Assembly (NCBI RefSeq): GCF_028747785.1
Contig: NZ_CP118158.1
Coordinates: forward strand, 1,364,001 to 1,428,000
From: Halosimplex aquaticum
Lineage (GTDB): Archaea; Halobacteriota; Halobacteria; Halobacteriales; Haloarculaceae
Reading direction: 5' to 3'
DNA length: 64,000 bases
Shown here: piece by piece, positions 1-8,691 of the stretch
How positions within the stretch are numbered: position 1 is the stretch's first letter
Layout: every line of letters starts with the position of its first letter
Made by a program: the position numbers and the translations under genes
The notes under the pieces: generated by a model
What the model was told of the DNA's origin: nothing
Database searches by the model: none
The model's input: only the letters and a program-made list of their open reading frames with translations

Positions 1-35
1 TCGCCGCCGACCTGCTCGCCGCCCTCGTCGAGTAG
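1..35 (+). CDS. 3' end of a gene cut by the window edge
   Basis: The first 35 bases read as an open frame that ends in TAG at 33-35 and encodes the tail AADLLAALVE. The composition (Ala, Leu, GC-rich third positions) fits a haloarchaeal protein end, but too little is present to name it. The next coding sequence begins at 387. Confidence 0.3.
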   Translation, partial: AADLLAALVE

Positions 36-386
36 CGCGGCCTTATCCGACTGAACCGCTTCGGACGAGCGAGCGAAGTATTCCGTTCAGATGCTCTCTA
101 ACGGAAGATCTGACCGCCGAAACGGTCCGTACACTGACTGTTTCGACCGTTGCAAGCGTCAGGCCCGACTGTTGCAGCGGTTTCACGACCCCGATCGGGA
201 GACTGCGTCAGACGCGGCCACGTCGTGGGGTTGCGGGGCTCCGGAGGGAGGGAAAACCGTGGGGAACGATGACAACGGTCGGGACGTGTTTGCGGTACTT
301 TGGCACTCTCGGGCCTAGCAGAGAGCACGGGGCACGGTGGACGAGACCGGCGACCAGATCGCCTCTGAGCCCCTGCCAGGCCAACC
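36..386. other. Intergenic region, nothing recognised
   Basis: About 350 bases separate the partial upstream gene from the gene at 387. Both strands contain only short frames with haphazard composition. I see no tRNA, hairpin or clear TATA box in it. Confidence 0.4.
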
Positions 387-803
387 ATGTCAGACACGCA
401 CTCGCGAACCCGACCGGCTCGCAACCGTCCGAGGCCACACTCGAGCGAAATCGAGACGATGCACGACGTCTTCTCGGACTGGGAGCGTCGCGCGATACTC
501 TACTACCTGCAGGAACACGGCGGCCGCGCGACCGTCGAGGAGGTGGCGGCCCACCTCGTCGGCTGGTGGGACGGCGACGACAGCCCGGCCGCGACGGACG
601 AGGACGCGGTGGCACGCGTCAGGGACCGGCTCGGGTGCGCACACCTGTTGAAACTCGACGAGTTCGGGGTCGTCGCGTACGACGCCCGGAGAGAGACCGT
701 CCGCCTCGACGAGGAGATGAAACTCTCGATCAGCGAACCCTGGTCGGACCTGCCGGAGGAGACGCAGCCGACCCGACTGGTCGGCGAGGCGTCGCGGCGG
801 TAG
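387..803 (+). CDS. Small winged-helix protein (DUF7344-like)
   Basis: This 138-residue protein has a basic, disordered N-terminus (about residues 1-25) followed by a winged-helix-like region. The stretch FSDWERRAILYYLQEHGG (about 30-48) resembles the first helices of the haloarchaeal DUF7344 family, where the motif is typically an N/D-x-R-R-R-x-I-L-x-x-L helix, and VEEVAAHL would be the second helix. A C-terminal beta region follows (YDARRETVRLDEEM). It probably binds DNA as a local regulator, but no target is evident. It stands alone, with about 290 bp before the next gene. An alternative start is the Met at codon 25 (MHDVF), which would remove the basic tail. Confidence 0.75.
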   Translation: MSDTHSRTRPARNRPRPHSSEIETMHDVFSDWERRAILYYLQEHGGRATVEEVAAHLVGWWDGDDSPAATDEDAVARVRDRLGCAHLLKLDEFGVVAYDARRETVRLDEEMKLSISEPWSDLPEETQPTRLVGEASRR

Positions 804-1096
804 TCCGGCGACCGTCGCCCACCCTCCACAGGGACGAGGTTCTCACCCCTTCTCGTGCCGTCGGTCGCTCGACGGTCGTCCCTCGTCGGCGAACGCGGCC
901 CGTTCACCGACGACCGTCTGCAGACCGGTATGCAGTGATTTCGGCACGGAAAGGTGGCCATACCCTTCCGGTGGGGGCGTAAGGTTCCTAACGCCAGCCA
1001 CCCAAGTCATACCACTCTGTCACCCGCGCGTGGAACTGTCCGGTCGGGGGGCGGGACCGGGCCACGTCCGGTTGACGGGCAGGCATCCACGACCCC

Positions 1097-2794
1097 ATGG
1101 TACGGAACGTTCACGTTTGGCTTCTCGCGGTCCTCGTAGTGGCGAGTGGCGCGGCCCCTGTCGTCTCGGCGATCGCGGGGGCGGGTCAATCGGCGTCGGC
1201 GGCCGACGCGCGGATCACCGACGTCTCGTACCGGGGCGACGGCGCAGTGACGGGCTTCGGCGACGGGTTCGCGCTCCGGCAGGACTCGAACCACGGCTTC
1301 GCGGCGACGGTGGCCAGCAACGGGGGGGTCGACGACGGGTCGCTCTGTCTGAGCGTCCGTTCGGCCGACCGCACTCTCGGCTGCCACGGGTTCTCCGTGC
1401 CGGCGGGGGGTAACCAGACGGTCACCGTCGATGTCGGGAGCTGGCCGGCCAACCTGACCGGCCAGCAGGAACTCCGCGTCGCGGCGGCCGAGGCCAACGC
1501 CTCGACCGACCTCGACAGCGAGGCGATCCCCGTCACCGTCCTCGAACGCGGCGGCGACCTCGACGGCGACGGCCTCGCCAACGAGCGGGAGGCGTCGCTG
1601 GGCACCTCGCTCCAGTCGAACGACACCGACGGCGACGGCCTCTCCGACGAGGTGGAGGTCGAGACCTACGAGACCGCCCCCAAGAACAACGACACCGACG
1701 GCGACGGGCTCTCGGACTACGCGGAGATCGAACGCCACCAGACCGACCCGACGAAGGTCGACACCGACGGCGACGGCCTGCCCGACCCGCGCGAACTCGA
1801 ACTCGGGACGAACCCGAACAAGGCCGACACCGACGGCGACGGCGTCGCAGACGGGCTGGAGGTCAACACGTACAACACCGACCCGGCCGAGCCGGACAGC
1901 GACGGCGACGGCCTCGACGACGGCGCCGAGATCAACGAGTTCGAGACGAACCCGCTGGAGTCCGACACCGACGCAGACGGCCTCGACGACAACCTCGAAG
2001 TCAACACCTACGACACCGACCCCAACCAGATCGACACCGACGGCGACGGCCTCGAAGACGGCGCCGAGGTCGAGGAATACGACACCGATCCGACCGACCC
2101 CGACACCGACGGCGACGGCCTCGAAGACGGGCCGGAGGTCAACACGTACGGCACGAACCCGACCAACCCCGACACCGACGGCGACGGCCTCGAAGACGGA
2201 CCCGAAGTCAACGAGTACGAGACGGACCCGACCAACCCCGACACCGACGGCGACGGCGTCCCCGACCCGGAGGAGGTCAACGCGGCGGGCACCGACGACA
2301 TCCCGCTCGCGCTCGCGGGACTGGTCGGCGTCGCCGTCGCGGCCGTCGCCGTCGTCCTCTTCCTCGCCTGGTCCGGGCGCGTCTCGGTCGGTCGCGCCCG
2401 CCGCGCGCTCTCCACCGGCGAGAGCGAGCACCAGGGCGCCGACGGGACCGACGGCGAACCCGGCGCCTCCCAGGCGGACGCGGCCCCCGCCGCGGTCGTC
2501 TCGGACGGCGCCACGCAGGCCGCCGAAGGCGAGGCGGCAGCCGACGCCGAGGAGGTGCCCACCGAGTTCCTCTCCGACGAGGAGGTCGTGTTCACGCTGC
2601 TCGACGACCACGACGGCCGGATGCGCCAGGCCGCGCTCGTCCAGGAGACCGAGTGGTCGAAGTCCAAGGTCAGTCGCGTCCTCTCGGCGATGGAGTCCGA
2701 CGGCGCCATCGTCAAGGTCGACGTGGGCCGGGGCAACGTCGTGATGCGCCCCGATGACCTCCCGCCCGGCGCCGAATCGGCGCTGGAGGAGTGA
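1097..2794 (+). CDS. Membrane-anchored regulator: 11 Ca-binding repeats, one TM helix, cytoplasmic wHTH
   Basis: This 565-residue protein has a signal peptide (residues 1-25), a beta-rich extracellular domain (about 30-150), eleven thrombospondin type 3/EF-hand-like repeats of 22-23 residues with the core DTDGDGLxD (about 155-395), one transmembrane helix (about 400-425, LALAGLVGVAVAAVAVVLFL), an acidic Ala-rich linker, and a C-terminal winged helix (about 485-555, QETEWSKSKVSRVLSAMES as recognition region). TSP3 repeats bind calcium. The terminal domain resembles the MarR/TrmB-like wHTH found at the C-terminus of other haloarchaeal membrane regulators. The layout implies an outside sensor joined to an inside DNA-binding domain without a kinase. 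The target is unknown. The repeats are nearly identical at DNA level between 2030 and 2260. Confidence 0.85.
   Translation: MVRNVHVWLLAVLVVASGAAPVVSAIAGAGQSASAADARITDVSYRGDGAVTGFGDGFALRQDSNHGFAATVASNGGVDDGSLCLSVRSADRTLGCHGFSVPAGGNQTVTVDVGSWPANLTGQQELRVAAAEANASTDLDSEAIPVTVLERGGDLDGDGLANEREASLGTSLQSNDTDGDGLSDEVEVETYETAPKNNDTDGDGLSDYAEIERHQTDPTKVDTDGDGLPDPRELELGTNPNKADTDGDGVADGLEVNTYNTDPAEPDSDGDGLDDGAEINEFETNPLESDTDADGLDDNLEVNTYDTDPNQIDTDGDGLEDGAEVEEYDTDPTDPDTDGDGLEDGPEVNTYGTNPTNPDTDGDGLEDGPEVNEYETDPTNPDTDGDGVPDPEEVNAAGTDDIPLALAGLVGVAVAAVAVVLFLAWSGRVSVGRARRALSTGESEHQGADGTDGEPGASQADAAPAAVVSDGATQAAEGEAAADAEEVPTEFLSDEEVVFTLLDDHDGRMRQAALVQETEWSKSKVSRVLSAMESDGAIVKVDVGRGNVVMRPDDLPPGAESALEE
1555..2300 (+). 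repeat. Coding tandem repeat of about 66-69 bp
   Basis: The eleven calcium-binding motifs are encoded by a tandem DNA repeat. The core gacaccgacggcgacggcc recurs at nearly regular spacing. The copies at about 2100, 2170 and 2240 are almost identical, which suggests recent expansion or gene conversion and a likely site of length variation between strains. Confidence 0.85.
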
Positions 2795-2890
2795 CCGGCC
2801 CGCCCCCGGCCGCGCGGTCTGGCTACGACCGGCCGCGCGGCCTGACTGCGACCGGGTGAGGTATTTCAGCCGTCGACGCGTTGTTCCACC

Positions 2891-3271
2891 ATGCGACTCA
2901 GAACAGTCGCGGTCGCGCTCGCGGCCGGCCTGGCGGCGTTCCTCGCGGTCGGCGCCGCCGTCACGGAGTTCACGCTCCGGTGGATCGAGTTCTCGCTGTT
3001 CGTTGGGATCCCGGTCGGCCTCCTCGCCGGGCTGACCGCGGCCGCGGTCGTGGTCGCCGGCCTCGGCACGGAGGTCTCGCACCTCCGGCGCCGGGTCGCC
3101 GTCACCCTCGCGACCTTCGGCGTCGCCTTCCTCCTGGCCCTCGGCGTCGCCGTGGGGGCGTTCGCCGTCCGCAACTCTCACGCGCTCGTCCTCGCGACTG
3201 CGGTCGGCGCGATCACGGGCGCCGGCGCCTTCGCGCTCGACTACGCGGAGACGGCGGTGCTGGCCGGCTGA
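2891..3271 (+). CDS. Small four-helix membrane protein
   Basis: This 126-residue hydrophobic protein has four predicted membrane helices (about residues 5-25, 33-58, 66-90 and 95-118). The first lies directly at the N-terminus. A short Arg-rich loop, HLRRR, follows the second helix and suggests a cytoplasmic turn. No catalytic motif is visible. It lies about 100 bp downstream of the calcium-repeat regulator on the same strand, so co-expression is possible. Function is unknown. Confidence 0.75.
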   Translation: MRLRTVAVALAAGLAAFLAVGAAVTEFTLRWIEFSLFVGIPVGLLAGLTAAAVVVAGLGTEVSHLRRRVAVTLATFGVAFLLALGVAVGAFAVRNSHALVLATAVGAITGAGAFALDYAETAVLAG

Positions 3272-3295
3272 CACGCCGGCGGCGACCGGGCTCGT

Positions 3296-4003
3296 TCAGC
3301 CGTCCGGCGCGAACCGTTCGAGAACCGGTATCTCCTCGATCCGCTCGTCGTCCAGCGCGTCCCAGTCGATGCCCGTCGGCCGCTCGTGGGGCGTCTCGGT
3401 CCGAACGACGCGCTCGGGCGTGACGATCACGTCCAGGGGCACGTCGTGGGCGTCGACCGCGATGCCCTCGCGGACCTGCAGCTCGTGGACCGTCGTGACG
3501 ACCGTCGTCTCGGCGTCGACGAGGCCGAGTTCCGACAGCACGGCGAACTCCAGGTCGCTGTAGCCCTCGCCCTTGCCGACGCGGGCGCCGTCGGGCGAGA
3601 CGGCGACGCTTCCGACCACGACGAGGTCGATCCGGTCGACGGCCTCGGGGCCGACCTGTTCGGCGTGGTCCGCGACGCCGGAGACCGTCGCAGCGGCGTC
3701 TGTGTCGGCGAGCTCGGCCGGGTCGAGGCGGTAGAAACAGCGCTCGTCGCGGAGCCGCGGCACCGCCATGTAGACGGTCTTGCCGGCGTCGAGCGCGCCG
3801 CGCCTGACGGGCAGCTGCGGCGCGTCCGGGTTGGCCTTCAGCGTCTCGGCGTCGGTCCACTCGGGGAGGTCGGCGAGTCGGTCGGCGGCCGCGTCGGCGC
3901 CGGCGAAGTTCGGGATGCGGCCGTGCGGCGGGAAGGGAAAGCGGGCCTCGCCGCGGTCTTCGAGTTCGTCCCAGACGGCCTCGCGGAGGGACTGTTTGTC
4001 CAC
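3296..4003 (-). CDS. 5-formyltetrahydrofolate cyclo-ligase family protein
   Basis: This is a 235-residue member of the 5-FTHF cyclo-ligase/MTHFS family, which converts 5-formyl-THF to methenyl-THF using ATP in one-carbon metabolism. Visible features are the N-terminal helix DKQSLREAVWDELED, FPPHGRIPNF, and the family-like VGKGEGYSDLEFAVL (about 150-165), where the conserved G-K-G-x-G-Y-D/S binds the nucleotide and folate. I chose the GTG at 4003 because it gives the usual MDKQSLRE start; another in-frame GTG lies at 4012. It begins 14 bp after the cheC stop on the same strand. Haloarchaeal members are diverged, so the exact substrate is uncertain. Confidence 0.8.
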   Translation of the reverse strand: MDKQSLREAVWDELEDRGEARFPFPPHGRIPNFAGADAAADRLADLPEWTDAETLKANPDAPQLPVRRGALDAGKTVYMAVPRLRDERCFYRLDPAELADTDAAATVSGVADHAEQVGPEAVDRIDLVVVGSVAVSPDGARVGKGEGYSDLEFAVLSELGLVDAETTVVTTVHELQVREGIAVDAHDVPLDVIVTPERVVRTETPHERPTGIDWDALDDERIEEIPVLERFAPDG

Positions 4004-4017
4004 GGTGACCACCCGAG

Positions 4018-4662
4018 TCAGAGGACGTCGGAGGCCGCGGTGTCCGTCTGCACGTCGGTGGCGACGTCGATGTTCTGGATCAGCCGGACGAGGTCGGCCA
4101 GCTGCGGGAAGGTGTAGACGGTGACTTCCACGTCGGCGTCGCTGGCGACGACGTGGGAGTCGACGACGAAGGCGATCTCCTCGTCGGGCCAGCCGCCCAT
4201 CTCGTCGACGATGGCGTTCGCCTGTCCGAAGATGAACGAGGGCGTCGACATGTCGATGGTGGTGTCGAGGACGTTCGCCCAGCCGTCGATGAAGCCGCTG
4301 GTCATGATGTTGCCGATCTCCTGCATGGCCGACCGTTCCATGTCGGTGAAGTGGCCGTCGGCGTCGTCGTCGCCGCCCATGTCGCCGACCATACTCTGCG
4401 CGAGGCGCTTGCTCCCGGCGGGTTCGAGCATGAAGAGGACGTAGCCGTATGGCGCTTCGGTAAGTTCGACGTAGATGCCGACCTGCTCGTGGTCGCCCAG
4501 ATGGGTCCTGACGTCTTCCATGTCGAGAAAGCTGATCTTCGACACCTCGATCTCCGTGTTCAGCCCGGAGAGCTGGTTCAGGTGGGCCGAGACGGTGGTC
4601 GCTCCCTCCTTGGCCATCTCGTTGAAAAGCGCGAGTTTCCGCACGTCGACCTCGTAATCCAT
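4018..4662 (-). CDS. cheC: CheC-family chemotaxis protein
   Basis: This 214-residue protein belongs to the CheC/CheX/FliY family of CheY-P phosphatases, which tune the archaellum switch signal. The family has two helical active motifs (D/E-x3-N). The second is intact here: AMQEIGNIMTSGFIDGWAN (about residues 112-130). The first, in NEMAKEGATTVSAHL (about 14-28), lacks the Asn and may be inactive. The rest of the chemotaxis operon is absent, so this is probably one of several CheC paralogs away from the main che locus. The folate cyclo-ligase gene follows 14 bp later, which suggests shared transcription without an obvious functional link. Confidence 0.85.
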   Translation of the reverse strand: MDYEVDVRKLALFNEMAKEGATTVSAHLNQLSGLNTEIEVSKISFLDMEDVRTHLGDHEQVGIYVELTEAPYGYVLFMLEPAGSKRLAQSMVGDMGGDDDADGHFTDMERSAMQEIGNIMTSGFIDGWANVLDTTIDMSTPSFIFGQANAIVDEMGGWPDEEIAFVVDSHVVASDADVEVTVYTFPQLADLVRLIQNIDVATDVQTDTAASDVL

Positions 4663-4882
4663 ACCCTTCCGTGGGTCTCGACCAATGTAAACGCTCTGGG
4701 GACCGGACGGGCGCGAACGGCTCTCGACGCGCAGGGGACGGCTCTACCGGTAATTTCCGAGTACCGCCATTCGTGATACATAAGCGACGTATACTCTTGG
4801 GGATGTCGGACGCGGTATGAGGTGGCGGGGTGGACGGTTCGGCGTACCCCCGGCGACCGACCAACCCGTCGAGACCCCACAC

Positions 4883-5254
4883 ATGCCGCTCTTCACGACC
4901 GATCCGACCGCCTTCGACTCGTCGACCATCGACGAGTACCTCGGCGCGGTTTCGGGTTCCGTGTCCGACCTGGAACTGCTGCTGTGGGTGCTGGTCTGTT
5001 GGGCGCTCGTGCTCGACATCGTCCTGACGGCGTACGGCCTCTCCGTGGGCCTCGTCGAACGCAACCCGCTCATGCGACAGGCGCTCGACGCGTTCGGCCT
5101 GAGCGCGCTGGCGCTCGCGAAAGCGGCCGCCGTCGCGGTCGCGCTGGTCTTTCGCGCCCTGTGGCCTGAGTACGCGCTCGTCGCCCCGATCGGTCTCGCC
5201 ATCCCCTGGGTGCTGGCCGTCGTCTTCAACGCGGCGCTGCTCGCGTCGCTCTGA
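4883..5254 (+). CDS. DUF5658-like small membrane protein (paralog 1)
   Basis: This 123-residue protein has a polar N-terminus and three predicted membrane helices. The signature region is LDIVLTAYGLSVGLVERNPLMRQAL, with the D-x3-T-x2-G-L-x-x-G-x-x-E-x-N-P-x-M pattern that I associate with DUF5658. A second copy of the same architecture follows at 5427. Start choice: ATG 4883 gives MPLFTTDPTAF. An upstream in-frame ATG at 4817 sits about 26 bp after the TATA-like sequence gtatact and could be the leaderless start. Function is unknown. Confidence 0.75.
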   Translation: MPLFTTDPTAFDSSTIDEYLGAVSGSVSDLELLLWVLVCWALVLDIVLTAYGLSVGLVERNPLMRQALDAFGLSALALAKAAAVAVALVFRALWPEYALVAPIGLAIPWVLAVVFNAALLASL

Positions 5255-5426
5255 TCGCGGCTCGCCTCGGGCCAGCCCCGTCGAGCCGGCAACGCCCCAC
5301 TCCCGGTCGCCACGATTCGAGGCGGACCGGACGTGATACCGAAACGATCCTTTTTTAGCGGATTGTGCCCAGACCCCACACGCACGACTCACCCCTCTGG
5401 GTGGGGGGTAGCGTGCGGTGGGTACG

Positions 5427-5792
5427 ATGCGCGGTTCACTACTAACGAGTACGGACAGATCGTGGGCGTTCGAGGGCCGGTCCGTCGGCGGAGCCGACGG
5501 CCGGGCCGTCGAGAGAGCGCTGTGGGCGGTCGTCCTCGCGTCGGTCGCGCTGGACGTCGCCACCACCTGGCTCGGTCTGTCGATGGGGCTCGTCGAGGCG
5601 AACCCGGCGATGCGCTGGGCGATCGAGGGCGTCGGCTTCGGTGCCCTCGTCGCAGCGAAGGCCCTCGCCGTCGGCGGCGCGATGTGTCTCCGGGCCGCCC
5701 GCCCGCGTCACGGAACGGCGATCGCTCTGGGGCTCGCGCTCCCCTGGACGGTGACCGTGCTCGTCAACGCCGTCGTACTCGCGTCGGTCTGA
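5427..5792 (+). CDS. DUF5658-like small membrane protein (paralog 2)
   Basis: This 121-residue paralog of the preceding gene shares the pattern LDVATTWLGLSMGLVEANPA and three hydrophobic helices ending in a similar TVLVNAVVLASV tail. The pair looks like a tandem duplication that has diverged strongly at the N-terminus. A TATA-like ccttttttag lies about 75 bp upstream at 5350-5359, so the second gene may have its own promoter. I chose ATG 5427 over GTG 5418. Function is unknown. Confidence 0.7.
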   Translation: MRGSLLTSTDRSWAFEGRSVGGADGRAVERALWAVVLASVALDVATTWLGLSMGLVEANPAMRWAIEGVGFGALVAAKALAVGGAMCLRAARPRHGTAIALGLALPWTVTVLVNAVVLASV

Positions 5793-5878
5793 GCGACCCG
5801 CGCGTGTCCGCCCGGCCCCCGGGACGGCCGTGGGATCCGTCCCGAGCGCGCCGATCCTCTCCACAGACGGACACGCTG

Positions 5879-6343
5879 TCACTCGTCGCTCGGTCGCTTC
5901 TCCGCGAGCACGGTTCGATCGAACGAACACACGAGCGTGTCCGCCCCGTCCTCGACGCGGTACGCCTCGACGCGCATCGTCACGACCCCGCGCTCGCCGT
6001 CGCTCGTCTCCCGCGTGTCGGTGACCGTCGACTCCGCCCGGATCGTGTCGCCGTGGAACACCGGTTCGGGATGCTCTACGTCGTCGTACGAGAGGTTCGC
6101 GACGATCGTCCCGTCGGTCGTCTCGGGGATCGAGAGCCCGACCGCGAGGCTCATCGTGTAGAGCCCGTTGACGAGTCGGTCGCCGAACTGCGTCGACGCG
6201 GCGAAATCGGCGTCGAGGTGCAGCGGCTGCTGGTTCATCGTCAGGTCGCAGAACCGCTGGTTGTCCGACTCGGAGATCGTGCGGCGCTTGTCGTGGGCGA
6301 TCGTCTCCCCCTCCGTGAACTCCTCGTAGTAGCGCCCGGGCAT
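5879..6343 (-). CDS. MaoC-family hydratase (mesaconyl/itaconyl-CoA hydratase-like)
   Basis: This is a single hot-dog-fold MaoC protein of 154 residues. It starts MPGRYYEEFTEGETIAHDKR. The hydratase-2 motif appears as LTMNQQPLHLDADFA (about 38-52): the catalytic His is kept, but the usual Asp of GDxNPxH is Asn. From memory, T-M-N-x-Q-P-L-H is typical of the mesaconyl-/itaconyl-CoA hydratase branch. A CitE-like CoA-ester lyase is divergently transcribed 96 bp away, as expected for enzymes that hydrate and then cleave a C5 CoA ester (methylmalyl- or citramalyl-CoA). The substrate assignment is inferred from this pairing; a generic enoyl-CoA hydratase is the alternative. Confidence 0.75.
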   Translation of the reverse strand: MPGRYYEEFTEGETIAHDKRRTISESDNQRFCDLTMNQQPLHLDADFAASTQFGDRLVNGLYTMSLAVGLSIPETTDGTIVANLSYDDVEHPEPVFHGDTIRAESTVTDTRETSDGERGVVTMRVEAYRVEDGADTLVCSFDRTVLAEKRPSDE

Positions 6344-6439
6344 ACCCGGAGAGTCGATTCGGCGGCGGTTAACGATTTGGCCGGACCGTCGAGCCCCGGC
6401 GCCCGTAGCTACAAACCGCTGGCCGACCCACATCCGCAC

Positions 6440-7300
6440 ATGGCACGCCGGAGCGTCCTGTTCTCGCCGGGCGACCGACCCGAACTCATGCGGAAAGCGC
6501 CGACTACCGGGGCCGACGCGGTCGTGTTCGATCTCGAAGACGCCGTGGCGCCCGGGAGGAAGGCCGAGGCTCGCGACGCCGTCCGCGACGTGCTCTCCGC
6601 CCTCGACGCCGACTGCGAGGTCTGCGTGCGCGTCCAGCCACCGGGCAGCGGCGCGGGCGACGACCTCGGAGCGGTCCTCGCCGATCCGGCCGCGCGGGCG
6701 TCGCTCGACGCGCTCGTCCTGCCGAAGGCGAGCGACGGCGACGACGTGGAGGAACTGGCCGATCTGGCGGCCGAGCGCGACGCCGACCTGCCGGTGCTGG
6801 CGCTGGTCGAGACGGCCGCTGGCGTCCTGCACGCCGAGGCGATAGCGACCGCGGCCCCGACCGATGCCCTGATATTCGGCGCCGAGGACCTGGCGGCCGA
6901 CATCGGCGCGACCCGCACCGAGGAGGGGACCGAAGTGCTTCACGCCCGCGAACACGTCGTCCTCGCGGCGGCCGCGGCGGGCGTCGACGCGATAGACACG
7001 TTACACACCGACTTCGAGGACGAAGCCGGCCTGCGGGACGACACGGAGTTCGCGCTCGAACTGGGCTACGACGGGAAGCTCGCCGTCCACCCGTCGCAGG
7101 TCGGGCCGATCAACGAGACGTTCACGCCCGACCCCGAGCGCGTGGAGTGGGCCGAGCGGGTGCTCGCGGCGCGCGAGGAGGCCGACGCGGAGAGTCGGGG
7201 CGTCTTCGCCGTCGACGGCGAGATGGTCGACGCGCCCCTGGTCGCGCAGGCCGAGCGGGTGCTCGAACGCGTCCGCGCCGCGGCCGGAGACGAGGAGTGA
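6440..7300 (+). CDS. HpcH/HpaI-CitE family CoA-ester lyase (malyl/citramalyl-CoA lyase-like)
   Basis: This 286-residue TIM-barrel protein matches the CitE/malyl-CoA lyase family. Motifs in order are RRSVLFSPGDRPELMRKA (2-19), VVFDLEDAVAP (31-41), VCVRVQPPGS with the substrate Arg, ALVLPKA, LVETAAGVLHAEAI with the metal-binding Glu, and LIFGAEDLAADIGA with the second metal-binding Asp. It is Mg-dependent and cleaves or hydrolyses beta-hydroxyacyl-CoA esters. In haloarchaea such enzymes act as beta-methylmalyl-CoA lyase or malyl-CoA thioesterase in the methylaspartate cycle, or as citramalyl-CoA lyase. The divergent MaoC gene and the following glutamate dehydrogenase fit that setting but do not prove it. 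Confidence 0.8.
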   Translation: MARRSVLFSPGDRPELMRKAPTTGADAVVFDLEDAVAPGRKAEARDAVRDVLSALDADCEVCVRVQPPGSGAGDDLGAVLADPAARASLDALVLPKASDGDDVEELADLAAERDADLPVLALVETAAGVLHAEAIATAAPTDALIFGAEDLAADIGATRTEEGTEVLHAREHVVLAAAAAGVDAIDTLHTDFEDEAGLRDDTEFALELGYDGKLAVHPSQVGPINETFTPDPERVEWAERVLAAREEADAESRGVFAVDGEMVDAPLVAQAERVLERVRAAAGDEE

Positions 7301-7437
7301 GCGCCGCCGCTCTCGCCGAGGTCGACGAGTGGAATCAGCGGTGACTGATCGTCGTATTTTCGGCGACTCAGTGCCTGATCGTCGCTTCGATGGCCGATCG
7401 GCCGAACCCTTTTCAGCGCGCTGACCCACCTACACGC

Positions 7438-8691
7438 ATGGCCGAGGCTGCCAATCCGTTCGAGAGTCTCCGGGAGCAGATCGACGACGCCGCCGAGTAC
7501 CTCGACGTGGAGGAGGGCGCGCTGGAGCGGCTGAAAACCCCCGAGCGGATCCTGGAGACGAACCTCTCGGTCGAGATGGACGACGGTTCGATCGAGGTCT
7601 TCCGCGCGTTCCGCTCGCAGTTCAACGGCGACCGCGGCCCGTACAAGGGCGGCATCCGCTACCACCCGCAGGTCTCCCGCGACGAGGTCAAGGCCCTCTC
7701 CGGCTGGATGGTCTACAAGTGCGCCGTCGTCGACATCCCCTACGGCGGCGGGAAGGGGGGTATCGTCGTCGACCCAGACGACTACTCCGAGGACGAACTC
7801 GAACGCCTGACGCGCGCCTTCGCGACGGAGTTGCGGCCGATCATCGGCGAGGACAAGGACATTCCCGCGCCCGACGTGAACACCGGTCGCCGCGAGATGA
7901 ACTGGATCAAAGACACCTACGAGACCCTGGAGAACCGGACCGAGCCGGGCGTCGTCACCGGGAAGGCGCCCGACAGCGGCGGGTCGGCGGGGCGCGTCGA
8001 GGCGACCGGCCGGTCCGTCGCGCTCACGGCGCGGGAGGCGTTCGACTACCTCGGCAAGGACGTCCAGGGCGCGACCGTCGCCGTCCAGGGCTACGGCAAC
8101 GCGGGGTCGATCGCCGCCGAACTCCTCGAAGATCTGGGCGCCAGCGTCGTCGCGGTGTCCGACTCCTCGGGCGCCGTCTACGACCCCGAGGGCCTGGACA
8201 CCCGCGCCGCCAAGGCCCGCAAGACCGAGACCGGCGACGTGACCGACTACGAGACGCCGGAGACGCTGACCAACGAGGAACTGCTCACGCTCGACGTGGA
8301 CCTGCTGGTGCCGGCCGCGCTGGAGAACGCCATCGACGGCGACCTCGCGCGCGACGTAGAGGCCGACGTGATCGTCGAAGCCGCCAACGGCCCGCTGACC
8401 CCCGACGCCGACGACGTGCTGACCGACCGCGACGTGGCCGTCTTCCCCGACATCCTCGCCAACGCCGGCGGCGTCACCGTCTCGTACTTCGAGTGGGTCC
8501 AGAATCGCCAGCGCTTCTACTGGGCCGAGGAGCGCGTCAACAACGAACTGGAGACGGTAATCGTCGACGCGTTCGACCGGCTGACGTCGGTGTTCGAGGA
8601 GCGGGACCTGCCGAACTTCCGCACCGCGGCATACGTCGTCGCCATCGAACGGGTGTCGACCGCCAGCGAGCAGGCCGGCACCTGGCCGTAG
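7438..8691 (+). CDS. gdhB: Glutamate dehydrogenase (Glu/Leu/Phe/Val dehydrogenase)
   Basis: This 417-residue protein is a full-length hexameric-type glutamate dehydrogenase, which interconverts glutamate and 2-oxoglutarate plus ammonia with NAD(P)H. The N-terminal domain shows [20 protein letters not shown] and the catalytic-lysine loop [11 protein letters not shown] (about 103-113). The Rossmann domain shows [15 protein letters not shown] (about 218-232), then [12 protein letters not shown] and [21 protein letters not shown] chose ATG 7438 ([11 protein letters not shown]); an ATG at 7390 is in frame but would add an atypical extension. The symbol follows common haloarchaeal naming and could equally be gdhA. 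The stop codon lies inside a 25-bp tandem duplication. Confidence 0.9.
   Translation: MAEAANPFESLREQIDDAAEYLDVEEGALERLKTPERILETNLSVEMDDGSIEVFRAFRSQFNGDRGPYKGGIRYHPQVSRDEVKALSGWMVYKCAVVDIPYGGGKGGIVVDPDDYSEDELERLTRAFATELRPIIGEDKDIPAPDVNTGRREMNWIKDTYETLENRTEPGVVTGKAPDSGGSAGRVEATGRSVALTAREAFDYLGKDVQGATVAVQGYGNAGSIAAELLEDLGASVVAVSDSSGAVYDPEGLDTRAAKARKTETGDVTDYETPETLTNEELLTLDVDLLVPAALENAIDGDLARDVEADVIVEAANGPLTPDADDVLTDRDVAVFPDILANAGGVTVSYFEWVQNRQRFYWAEERVNNELETVIVDAFDRLTSVFEERDLPNFRTAAYVVAIERVSTASEQAGTWP

Noticed and set aside
1555..2300. Regular ~66-69 bp direct repeats that could be mistaken for a CRISPR-like array
   Set aside because: The repeats stay in one reading frame and encode calcium-binding TSP3 motifs. 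The intervening segments are coding variants, not unrelated spacers.
1007..3274. Very long open frame on the minus strand over the repeat-protein gene
   Set aside because: It is antisense to a well-supported gene. Its translation is a repetitive Val/Gly/Arg-rich product, as expected from the complement of GC-rich coding DNA.
4012..5566. N-terminal extension of the folate cyclo-ligase frame through cheC
   Set aside because: The extension is antisense or out of phase to cheC and other genes and Arg/His-rich. The conserved family start is at 4003.
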